In this document: positions 8,006 to 14,635 of the stretch, piece by piece | Position numbering within the stretch: the stretch's first letter is position 1 | Layout: the number at the start of each line of letters is the position of its first letter | Source of the DNA: Trinickia mobilis | GTDB lineage: Bacteria; Pseudomonadota; Gammaproteobacteria; Burkholderiales; Burkholderiaceae | Length of the DNA stretch: 38,330 nt | NCBI RefSeq assembly: GCF_017315705.1 | Contig: NZ_JAFLRF010000027.1 | Location: forward strand, 40,463 to 78,792 | Direction of reading: 5' to 3' | The notes under the pieces: model-generated | Seen by the model: the letters and a program-made list of their open reading frames with translations, nothing else | Databases searched by the model: none | What the model was told of the DNA's origin: nothing | Made by a program: the position numbers and the translations under genes

Positions 8006-8572
8006 ATGGCAACACTACAGCAAATTCAGGCAAAGCTGCAGAAGCTTCGGGCGCAAGCTGATGCGCTCGTCGCAAAGAAGTCGTCGGCAGTTGTCGAGAA
8101 AATCCGCGAACTGATGGCACAGCACGGTCTAACGACAGCGGATATTAACGCGCACACCGGCGTAGCGACGAGCGGCGCAAAGCGCGGACCCAAGCCCGGA
8201 TTCAAGCGGGCCGGCAAGTCAGCGGCAGCAGCTGCTGCGAAAAAAACGGCTGCGTCCCAGGCGAAAGGCAAGTTGCCCCCAAAATATCGCGACCCGAAGT
8301 CCGGTGCGACCTGGAGCGGACGCGGTCCGGCTCCGGCGTGGCTGGCTTCGGCGAAAGACCGCAGCAAGTTTTTGATTGATGGCGCCAGCGCGGCGGCCGA
8401 TTCGAAACCAACGGTCACGAAGGCTGTTGCGAAGAAGGCCCCGACGGTGAAGAAAACTGCTGCCAAGAAGGCCGTGAGCGCGAAGGTGCCGGCGAAAAAA
8501 GCGCCGCGCAAGCGCGTGGCCGTGCCCGCTTCGGTGGCCACAGTCGAGTCTGGCGCCGAGTTGACGAACTAA
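8006..8572 (+). CDS. H-NS-like protein with lysine/alanine-rich histone H1-like tail
   Basis: 188 residues, preceded by AAGGGGAG. Domain order: a helical oligomerisation region (1-45, IQAKLQKLRAQADALVAKK), a basic linker with GAKRGPKPGFKRAGK, the H-NS DNA-binding domain (about 90-115: YRDPKSGATWSGRGPAPAWL), then a tail of about 60 residues made of KKAP/AKKA repeats like bacterial histone H1-type proteins. Such proteins bind AT-rich and foreign DNA and silence it. The tail should add non-specific DNA affinity. The position within an accessory region, next to a short H-NS paralogue, fits a role in silencing that region. Confidence 0.85.
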   Translation: MATLQQIQAKLQKLRAQADALVAKKSSAVVEKIRELMAQHGLTTADINAHTGVATSGAKRGPKPGFKRAGKSAAAAAAKKTAASQAKGKLPPKYRDPKSGATWSGRGPAPAWLASAKDRSKFLIDGASAAADSKPTVTKAVAKKAPTVKKTAAKKAVSAKVPAKKAPRKRVAVPASVATVESGAELTN

Positions 8573-8585
8573 ACGTAGTTGTCAG

Positions 8586-8626
8586 GTGCCCGATGGACCA
8601 GCGATTTTCTGGTTCCACCGGGGTAC
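8586..8626. terminator. Imperfect hairpin between convergent genes
   Basis: GTGCCCGATGGACCAG pairs, with a few bulges, with CTGGTTCCACCGGGGTAC. It sits between the H-NS-like gene and the convergent exported-protein gene, followed by T-rich sequence on the plus strand. It is a likely shared terminator. Confidence 0.4.
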
Positions 8627-8669
8627 TTTGAGGTTGGATTTTTCGGATGTGGCGCCTTCCGGCGTCGTT

Positions 8670-8981
8670 TCAATACCCGCGCCAATCACGATGCTCGCGC
8701 CACTGGTGCTCATGCCATTCCTGGCGGCGCCATTCACGTTCACGCCACTCGCGACGTTCGCGCCATTCGCGGGCCCGCCAGTCGTCGTCACCGCCGTACA
8801 CGACGGCGACAGGTGCGGGAGCATACACGACGGGAGGTGGCGGTGCGTACACTGGCTCTGCCGGCGCATACACGGCTCCGGGGATGCCCAATCCAATGGC
8901 GACGTCGACGTGTGCCGATGCTGCTGTCGATGCTGCCAGTATTGCCAGACCGAGTGCTGCGCCAAGAATCTTCTTGTTCAT
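8670..8981 (-). CDS. Exported PXPV/WRE-repeat protein
   Basis: 103 residues, started at the ATG at 8981 (GAGGAG about 9 bases upstream). A signal peptide (MNKKILGAALGLAILAAS, cleavage near ASA-H) leads to HVDVAIGLGIPGAVYAPAEP, then the proline-valine repeats VYAPPPPVVYAPAP, and last a charged region built from WRERE/WHEHQ units. It resembles the PXPV-repeat small exported proteins common in Burkholderia, function unknown. A tail fragment of a paralogue lies at 3263-3328 and a second full paralogue at 17373-17663. A conserved palindrome lies about 100 bp upstream. Confidence 0.75.
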   Translation of the reverse strand: MNKKILGAALGLAILAASTAASAHVDVAIGLGIPGAVYAPAEPVYAPPPPVVYAPAPVAVVYGGDDDWRAREWRERREWREREWRRQEWHEHQWREHRDWRGY

Positions 8982-9456
8982 CTTCGCTACTCCTCGCACA
9001 GTGAGTGCAATGTCAGTGACTACGGCTCGGAGTGTAAGGAGCGATGTCGGACACATGTGAAACGGCGGTGCGAGATTGGTAACGCTGGGTTACCGGCTTC
9101 GATGCTCCGCTTCCGCCCGTCCATCCCTCCGATGGAAAGACTTCTACCTCTCCAAAAGAAAGCTTTTTATTTGCCAGCCACAGCCTGCTCAGGTGGATTA
9201 GTTCGCAATACGCGGCACAGCCGGTTCGCTTTACGGACAAAATCGACTTAAATTTCAATTGTTTACGTGGACGACTAGACTAGACGCCTCGTCCCGGCTG
9301 TTTGCATCCCCGTCGTCAATCTCGGACTGGCAAATTTTAAAATAAATCGGCTTACGGGGCTCGGTTTCCCCAAACTGAGGAGGGCATTCCAAACGGATAG
9401 GCGTTCGGCACGAATCGCCGCGCGCATGTGCAGCGGCACCAAGCGTACCGGTCCAT
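8982..9456. other. Upstream region of the WRE-repeat gene, no supported gene
   Basis: It holds the promoter region and palindrome (9078-9094) of the minus-strand gene. From about 9100 to 9456 no frame with convincing content was found. Confidence 0.4.
9078..9094. promoter_or_regulatory. GGTAAC-N5-GTTACC palindrome (copy 2)
   Basis: Perfect 6-bp arms around GCTGG, with the same flank (GAAACGG, then GTGCGAGATT) as the copy at 3391-3407. It lies about 97 bp upstream of the start codon of the exported WRE-repeat gene, a suitable place for an activator such as an OmpR-type response regulator; the regulator itself is not in the window. Confidence 0.5.
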
Positions 9457-9612
9457 GTGCGCATCAGCGATGGCGTACGCTACGTTCGATTTGACGAAAT
9501 CCCCGAACCGGCAAAGACCTTTTTCGAGGAGAGCATGGACGGCGCTGGAATTCCTAGCCACGGTTGCGCGTACGCGCACGACTGGGAAGATTTTCTAAAT
9601 GGCCACCGCTAG
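9457..9612 (+). CDS. Short protein-like frame, possibly a gene remnant
   Basis: From a GTG at 9457 the frame reads VRISDGVRYVRFDEIPEPAK, then TFFEESMDGAGIPSHGCAYA, then HDWEDFLNGHR and a stop. The balanced acidic composition is far more protein-like than the other frames, yet there is no ribosome binding site. The frame is open upstream to 9379 with less convincing content. It may be the 3' end of a broken gene. No family is recognised. Confidence 0.35.
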   Translation: MRISDGVRYVRFDEIPEPAKTFFEESMDGAGIPSHGCAYAHDWEDFLNGHR

Positions 9613-9669
9613 TTCTTGCTGCGCTGAATGACCAAGATGTGCCGGCCTGCCTTCGTAGCGCCCTCGGAG

Positions 9670-10722
9670 TCAGCTTGCCCCCTGGCGCTTGGGTTCAAGA
9701 ATTCGCAGCATCGTCCGTCCCCCCAAGTTTTTGAGTGGGAAATAGGCGCGGTGCGTCTCGAGGTCCACGGCTACGACGTGCGCGTTCGGGCCAACATGAC
9801 CGTCTCCCAGTTTGGAGACCGTGCCGGCTTCCACGCGAAACATCGAGACGACGCCTGCTTCGCCAGCGACGTACAGCAAGTGAAGTAAAGAGTCGTATGC
9901 AAGCACATCCGGGTCTTTCCCGACTTTGAACGACGCTGCCAACCGCATCGTGGGCATGTCGAGAACGATGAGTCGGTCGTTCCCTTCGCAGGCGATAAAG
10001 GCTAGCCGCCGCTCGGCATCTATCAGGAGGTCGTGGTTGCCTCTCGCGCCCGGCACGTCAACCCGGGCGACAATCTGGTCCCTGGCGGGGTCGATTTCAA
10101 ACAACTGGTTCCGCGTCTGGACGTTGACGAAGATGTGCTTCGAGACCGGGTCATACTGAGTGTTCCCTGCCTCGCCACCGAGCGAGATGGTCGCTATGCG
10201 CCGGTTTGACTGCGCATCAATGACCGCGAGGGTGCCGCCGGTCTCATCAGATACATAGAGCTTGTGCACGTCAGGCGCGTATGCCATGCCGTCCGGATAT
10301 ACGCCTGCGGGTATGCGAGCCGTTATTTCCAGCGTCGCCATGTCGATGGCGACCACCTCGTTTGTCCCAGTTGCGGACGCATAAACGCGGCCCAACTCAG
10401 GGATTGCCAGCACGCCGTGCACCGAACTGACGTTGGCGACGCGCCCCACGACGCGAGACATCGCCGTGTCGAAGGCGACGACTTCGCTATCACCCAGGTG
10501 GGCGATGAACAGTCGGTGTCCGCTGGTATCGAAGCTTTCGTAATCGAACCGCGTAGTCTCGCCGCCGAGCGGCACGTCGACGACTTTTTGCAGAGGTAGA
10601 TTGGAGGCCTCAAACGCTTCCTCTGTGGTTGCCGGACCGTGCGGGATAGACCCAAGCGTGACAATCGCGAGAGCGGCAACGGCGACGGCGCGACGCGTCA
10701 ATGACATGCTAGACAAAGGCAT
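9670..10722 (-). CDS. Exported YncE/YVTN-type beta-propeller protein
   Basis: 350 residues. An N-terminal signal (SLTRRAVAVAALAIVTLGSI) with twin arginines is followed by repeated propeller blades: HRLFIAHLGDSEVVAFDTA, GRVYASATGTNEVVAIDMA, HKLYVSDETGGTLAVIDAQ, KHIFVNVQTRNQLFEIDPA, RLAFIACEGNDRLIVLDMP and HLLYVAGEAGVVSMFRVE. About seven blades fit the length. These proteins are periplasmic or surface beta-propellers, often of unknown ligand. It is the last gene of the chromate operon, 24 bp after the ChrB-domain gene, and starts at the ATG at 10722 with GAGG upstream. A link to chromate stress is inferred from position only. Confidence 0.8.
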   Translation of the reverse strand: MPLSSMSLTRRAVAVAALAIVTLGSIPHGPATTEEAFEASNLPLQKVVDVPLGGETTRFDYESFDTSGHRLFIAHLGDSEVVAFDTAMSRVVGRVANVSSVHGVLAIPELGRVYASATGTNEVVAIDMATLEITARIPAGVYPDGMAYAPDVHKLYVSDETGGTLAVIDAQSNRRIATISLGGEAGNTQYDPVSKHIFVNVQTRNQLFEIDPARDQIVARVDVPGARGNHDLLIDAERRLAFIACEGNDRLIVLDMPTMRLAASFKVGKDPDVLAYDSLLHLLYVAGEAGVVSMFRVEAGTVSKLGDGHVGPNAHVVAVDLETHRAYFPLKNLGGRTMLRILEPKRQGAS

Positions 10723-10746
10723 GATATTGCCTCGGCGCCATGTCTT

Positions 10747-11199
10747 TTACACTGCCGGTGGCCAGCCGTGCGTCTCGCTCTGACAGTCGCGACACCACGC
10801 GTAGAGTGCGTCGTACATGACCATGCCATGTGAAAGCATTTCATGGTCGTTCTCGAATATTCTCGACAGACCCAGCGACAAGGCCAGCAGCCCCGCAGCT
10901 TGCGGCGCCAGGTCGAGTCGTGCAGTATCCGCTCCACGTACGATTACGGCGAGTGTGGCGAGCGCTGGGTCCGTCAACTGATATTCGGCGAGGAAAGTGT
11001 CGAAGCTGCATTGCTCACCGACATGGGACAGCTTCACGCCCGGGACGTCATACGGTATCGCACCTTCACGCTCGGCAATGGCCAGCACCTGGTCTGCTGG
11101 CACAAACAGAAATTCCGGTAACTCATCGATGAACCTGCGGATAAGCCACGGGCAGGCAATGCGGTCAATTTTCGGGCGCTCGCGCGTAATCCATTTCAT
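10747..11199 (-). CDS. ChrB C-terminal-domain protein (chromate resistance)
   Basis: 150 residues consisting only of the ChrB C-terminal domain: RPKIDRIACPWLIRRFIDEL, then VKLSHVGEQCSFDTFLAEYQL, then CRDCQSETHGWPP. Compare the matching part of full ChrB at 13149-14126 (RLWVDRVASAWLIRRFIDSR, FTHVGERVTFEVL). It lacks the N-terminal winged-helix part, so it should not bind DNA, but may act enzymatically or as a metal/oxyanion-sensing partner. Its ATG overlaps the stop of the superoxide dismutase gene (ATGA), implying translational coupling. Cys and His pairs near the end could bind metal. Confidence 0.82.
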   Translation of the reverse strand: MKWITRERPKIDRIACPWLIRRFIDELPEFLFVPADQVLAIAEREGAIPYDVPGVKLSHVGEQCSFDTFLAEYQLTDPALATLAVIVRGADTARLDLAPQAAGLLALSLGLSRIFENDHEMLSHGMVMYDALYAWCRDCQSETHGWPPAV

Positions 11200-11930
11200 G
11201 TCATCCTCCGCGCGGGAAGTGCGGCTTGCATTCTGTGAGCCGCGTTATCCCAGTTGATAAGGCCAAATAGCTGATTGACGTAATCGCCGCGCCTGTTCTG
11301 ATACTTCAGGTAGTATGCGTGCTCAAACACGTCTAGGACGAGGATGGGCTGAATGCCCCAGGCTGTGAGCTTTTGATGGTTCTCACACTGCAGGACCATG
11401 AGCTTAGCGGTCGATGGATGGTAGCCAACGATGCCCCAGCCAGACGCTTCCACGGCAACGGTTGCCGCAACCAGTTGCGCCTTGAACTTCGCGTACGACC
11501 CGAAATTTCTGTCGATTGCCTTTGCGAGGTCTCCCTTCGGTTCGCCGCCTTTGCCCGAGACAGTGGTCCAATAAACCGTGTGAAGGATGTGACTCGACAA
11601 CTGAACCGCGAGTTCTTTCTCATAAAATTTCACCAGCGAGAAGTCATTCGATTCGCGCGCTTTTGCCAATCCATCTTCGGCTTTGTTCGCGGCAGCTGCT
11701 GCCGGCTTGTGGTGAAAGGTGTAGTGCAGTTCGACAGTGCGTGCGTCGATAGCCGGCTCAAGGGCGTCGTAGGCAAATGGCAGTGGCGCTGCGGCGTATT
11801 TGCCATCCGCGTCTGTGAGCTTATCGATGTAACCGACGTCCTCTGCGGCATGTACGGTCTGTGCCTGAGCCAGCATGATTCCCGCACCAACAGCGGCCGT
11901 GTTGTGCAGGAAGTTACGACGTGTTGCCAT
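11196..11930 (-). CDS. chrC: Tat-exported Fe/Mn superoxide dismutase (ChrC-like)
   Basis: 244 residues, started at the ATG at 11930 because AGGAAGAG precedes it; the frame is open further upstream. The N-terminus is a Tat signal (TRRNFLHNTAAVGAGIMLAQ, cleavage near VHAAE). Metal ligands are present: His in ELHYTFHHK, His in ILHTVYW, and Asp and His in DVFEHAYYLKYQNRRGDYV. The gateway tyrosine that follows the HH pair in most Fe/Mn SODs (Tyr34 of E. coli SodB) is replaced by alanine (HHKPAAAA). SOD genes named chrC occur in chrBAC operons, where they counter superoxide made during chromate reduction; the symbol is used on that basis. Export implies periplasmic action. Confidence 0.85.
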   Translation of the reverse strand: MATRRNFLHNTAAVGAGIMLAQAQTVHAAEDVGYIDKLTDADGKYAAAPLPFAYDALEPAIDARTVELHYTFHHKPAAAAANKAEDGLAKARESNDFSLVKFYEKELAVQLSSHILHTVYWTTVSGKGGEPKGDLAKAIDRNFGSYAKFKAQLVAATVAVEASGWGIVGYHPSTAKLMVLQCENHQKLTAWGIQPILVLDVFEHAYYLKYQNRRGDYVNQLFGLINWDNAAHRMQAALPARRMT

Positions 11931-11967
11931 GAATGCTCTTCCTCGTAGACTGCGTCCACGCCCACCG

Positions 11968-13152
11968 TTAAATACCGTGAGAATGAACGAGCGGATAAAC
12001 AACAAGACCAAACAGGGCCGCTGCGACGACGATGACCGGCTCCTGCAATTTCTTGAAGCGCCACAGAAGCAGCACGGTCACGATGGCCACTGCTACAGTG
12101 GGAATGTCAATGAGCGAACGCTTTGCGATAACCAACACGGAACCCGTGATGGCACCGACGGCGGCGGCCGTGATGCCGTCAACGAATGCTTTAACGGCGG
12201 GTAGTTTTCCGTATTTTTTGAAGTACGGTGCGGGCAGTACCGTGAACAGGTAGCAAGGCAGGAATGTGCCTAATGCAGCCACGCATGCGCCAGCGAGTCC
12301 CGCAACCAGATATCCGATGAAGCCGACCGTGATGACAACCGGACCGGGCGTAATCATCGCGACCGCAACCGCATCGACGAACTGACGGTCATTCAGCCAA
12401 TGATGTTCAGTGACCACCCCTCCATACAGGAACGGCACGATGGCGAGCCCAGAACCGAACACGAATGCGCCGGCCTTCGCGAAGAACAGTCCAATCTGGC
12501 CTAGTAGCGGCAGGTCCAGGCCGCTGAGGATGCCACTCATCGTGGGAAGGTAGCCGACAGCAAGCCCGTGCATGGAACCCTTGGCAAGCCACTTAGGCGG
12601 AGCGCGCCGTAGCCATCCGATAACGCCTGCGGCGATAAAGAGCCACGCAATCTCCGATTCCGTTACGAACGTTACGACGGCCAGCGTCAGGAAAATGGCC
12701 AACAGAAGCTTGTCCGAGCCAACAGTTTTGGTGGTCAGCTTGTAGGCGCTCATCGCGATGATGCCGACGACGGCCGCTCCCACGCCATAGAAGACTGCCT
12801 GCATCCACGACAGGCCGCCAAAGTGTGCATACGCCCAGCCGAGCGCCACGACCATCAGAAATGAGGGGATAACAAACGCAAGGCCGACGACGGTGGCGCC
12901 CAGCAACCGGAAGTGCACATATCCAAGATAGATGGCCAGCTGTGCCGCCATAGGGCCGGGCGCCAGTTGCGCCAGAGTGAGCCCTTCCTTGTAGTCTTCT
13001 TCGCTAATCCAGCCCCATCGCTCCACGAGGTCCCGCCGCATGTAGCCGGCCAGTGCGACGGGGCCACCGAAGCCGATGGTGCCGAGACGCAGCATGTAGC
13101 GCACAAGCTGGCCCAAGGTATAAGTGGGCGCGGCGTGCGTTGCGGTGCTCAT
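11968..13152 (-). CDS. chrA: Chromate efflux transporter ChrA
   Basis: 394 residues, the long-chain form with two homologous halves and about ten membrane segments. The N-terminal half has the CHR signatures LGTIGFGGPVALAGYMRRDL and LAQLAPGPMAAQLAIYLGY; the C-terminal half has the matching AGAFVFGSGLAIVPFLYGG and AMITPGPVVITVGFIGYLV. It sits in the inner membrane and exports chromate. Its start ATG overlaps the chrB stop (ATGA at 13149-13152), and the SOD gene follows 37 bp later, so all lie in one operon. Confidence 0.93.
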   Translation of the reverse strand: MSTATHAAPTYTLGQLVRYMLRLGTIGFGGPVALAGYMRRDLVERWGWISEEDYKEGLTLAQLAPGPMAAQLAIYLGYVHFRLLGATVVGLAFVIPSFLMVVALGWAYAHFGGLSWMQAVFYGVGAAVVGIIAMSAYKLTTKTVGSDKLLLAIFLTLAVVTFVTESEIAWLFIAAGVIGWLRRAPPKWLAKGSMHGLAVGYLPTMSGILSGLDLPLLGQIGLFFAKAGAFVFGSGLAIVPFLYGGVVTEHHWLNDRQFVDAVAVAMITPGPVVITVGFIGYLVAGLAGACVAALGTFLPCYLFTVLPAPYFKKYGKLPAVKAFVDGITAAAVGAITGSVLVIAKRSLIDIPTVAVAIVTVLLLWRFKKLQEPVIVVAAALFGLVVYPLVHSHGI

Positions 13153-14126
13153 GAGCGTTTCCCGGCGTCCATCTTTTCCGCTGCGGCAAAGTGCGCGAGC
13201 AGCGAATCGAGGACGTTGCTCATCTCCGCAAGCATGTCGTCGTCGGTCAACGCACGGGCTTTCGCCCCTATCATCACCGCTTCGAAGCCAATCGCTTCTG
13301 GTACGACGGGGCCGCCGATATCGAGTGCGTGCACCAGCGCGCCCAGCCTGAGCAGCCCCGGTTCATCTTCAAGGCCGAAGCTGGCTACCAGCACCTCGAA
13401 GGTCACGCGTTCGCCGACGTGCGTGAACGCAGCGCCGTCAAAGTCGAAGCCCAGCGCGTCGTCCGGGCACTCGCTGGGCGACGCGAGCCAAAGGAAGCGT
13501 GCCCGCGAATCGATGAAACGCCGGATGAGCCATGCACTGGCAACACGGTCCACCCACAGCCGTTGACGGGTCGCCCAGGTCCGCCCCTGGTGGTTTTCGC
13601 GAGGCAGTACCGGAATCGCACCCTCGGCCTGATGAGGTTCCCCCGGCGACAGGACGGTGTTCGCCAACGCAACGAAGTCCTGCCAGGCGGCCTCGGCTCG
13701 CGTAGATGCCTCGCTCCGGAAAAAGTCGATGCTTGAAATCGCCTCGAAGTCCTTGCCAGCACGGCGTAACAGCCGGGCGATTTCAGCCGGAGAGAGGTCC
13801 GAAAGCGTTTTTCTAGCGTCGGCCAGCGACCGCACGAAGGCTGCGTAGTCGTCGGCTTTGTCGAACAGGGACCGGAATTCGGCCTCCTGGTCTGCCCCCC
13901 GGCTAGAAGTCCGAACAAGATGAGCCGCTCCGCCGGCTTCGCCGATGCTCGTTCCAAGCTCCAGCAATTCAGCCTCGGCGGCATCCGTCGCAGGCAGCAG
14001 GTAGACGCCGTCCCGTAAGACAGCGCAGCCTTTGGCCTTGAGGGCACGCCAGAAGCGCATCCGGGCCGTAGTGTTGTCGGTCGGCAGCGTCAACACGAGG
14101 AGGAGCCAGTCGTTCAGTGGGGTCAT
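13149..14126 (-). CDS. chrB: Chromate resistance regulator ChrB
   Basis: 325 residues, normal for ChrB. The N-terminal part (NDWLLLVLTLPTDNTTARMR, then RALKAKGCAVLRDGVYLLP) is the winged-helix-like DNA-binding region; the C-terminal half is the ChrB domain (LWVDRVASAWLIRRFIDSR, AFTHVGERVTFEVL). ChrB acts as a chromate-responsive regulator of chrA. The ATG at 14126 is supported by the family N-terminus but has no ribosome binding site: an inverted repeat abuts it directly, so the message may be leaderless. First gene of the operon. Confidence 0.92.
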   Translation of the reverse strand: MTPLNDWLLLVLTLPTDNTTARMRFWRALKAKGCAVLRDGVYLLPATDAAEAELLELGTSIGEAGGAAHLVRTSSRGADQEAEFRSLFDKADDYAAFVRSLADARKTLSDLSPAEIARLLRRAGKDFEAISSIDFFRSEASTRAEAAWQDFVALANTVLSPGEPHQAEGAIPVLPRENHQGRTWATRQRLWVDRVASAWLIRRFIDSRARFLWLASPSECPDDALGFDFDGAAFTHVGERVTFEVLVASFGLEDEPGLLRLGALVHALDIGGPVVPEAIGFEAVMIGAKARALTDDDMLAEMSNVLDSLLAHFAAAEKMDAGKRS

Positions 14127-14143
14127 GTTGCATACGTTACAAC
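14127..14143. promoter_or_regulatory. Inverted repeat abutting the chrB start
   Basis: GTTG-N9-CAAC symmetry (minus strand GTTGTAACGTATGCAAC) lies immediately before the chrB ATG. The inner bases are partly symmetric too (TAACGTATG). It is a good candidate for an autoregulatory ChrB site overlapping the transcription start. Confidence 0.45.
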
Positions 14144-14295
14144 ACAGTAGCGAGTTCTACAAGAAACAAGGTCACGCAGTCGGTTGGAATTCTGATCGGC
14201 CGCTGACAGCACGGCGATTCCATGGACAAGAAAAAGACAAGGCCGGGCCTAGCGTAAATCAGTCCCTTCAAAAAGCTTTCGTCAGGAGGTGTTGC

Positions 14296-14338
14296 TATAC
14301 CCCTCTACCCTATATGAGCTATACTCCCCCACGGTATA
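14296..14338 (+). promoter_or_regulatory. Two RcnR/DmeR-type operator sites
   Basis: Two 19-bp boxes start 24 bp apart: TATACCCCTCTACCCTATA (14296) and TATACTCCCCCACGGTATA (14320). Each has a C-rich core with TATA-type ends, the layout of CsoR/RcnR-family operators. They end just before the dmeR ribosome binding site (GGAGG, 14341), so bound repressor should block its own promoter and dmeF. Confidence 0.65.
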
Positions 14339-14351
14339 TCGGAGGTCATTC

Positions 14352-14627
14352 ATGAGCCACACCATTCGTGAGAAGCAGAAGCTGCTCAACAGGGTCCGCC
14401 GTATCAAGGGACAGGTCGAAGCCATCGAGCGAGCACTGGAAGAGGAGCGCGGGTGTGTCGACGTTCTGCAGCAAATCACGAGTTGCCGGGGGGCAATGAA
14501 CGGTCTGCTGGCTGTCGTGCTCGAGGACCATATCCGCACCCATCTCGTGGACGCCGACACCAACGAAGAGCCGGCTGGCAGTGCGACTGACCAGCTGATC
14601 GAAGTCGTTCACAGCTATTTCAAGTAG
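14352..14627 (+). CDS. dmeR: CsoR/RcnR-family metal-sensing repressor DmeR
   Basis: 91 residues, an all-helical CsoR/RcnR-family protein (LLNRVRRIKGQVEAIERALE). The first-sphere metal ligands match the RcnR/DmeR pattern His3, Cys35, His60, His64: SHTIREK, RGCVDVLQQI and EDHIRTH. That pattern points to Co(II)/Ni(II) rather than copper (CsoR) or formaldehyde (FrmR). The ATG at 14352 has GGAGG 7 bases upstream; a longer in-frame TTG at 14289 would translate through the operators and is rejected. dmeF follows after 8 bp. Metal loading is expected to release the operators. Confidence 0.88.
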   Translation: MSHTIREKQKLLNRVRRIKGQVEAIERALEEERGCVDVLQQITSCRGAMNGLLAVVLEDHIRTHLVDADTNEEPAGSATDQLIEVVHSYFK

Positions 14628-14635
14628 AGTCAAAA

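Noticed and set aside
14289-14351. Longer dmeR reading frame from a TTG with AGGAGG upstream
   Set aside because: It would translate straight through both operator boxes, and the ATG at 14352 has its own GGAGG and gives the exact RcnR ligand numbering.
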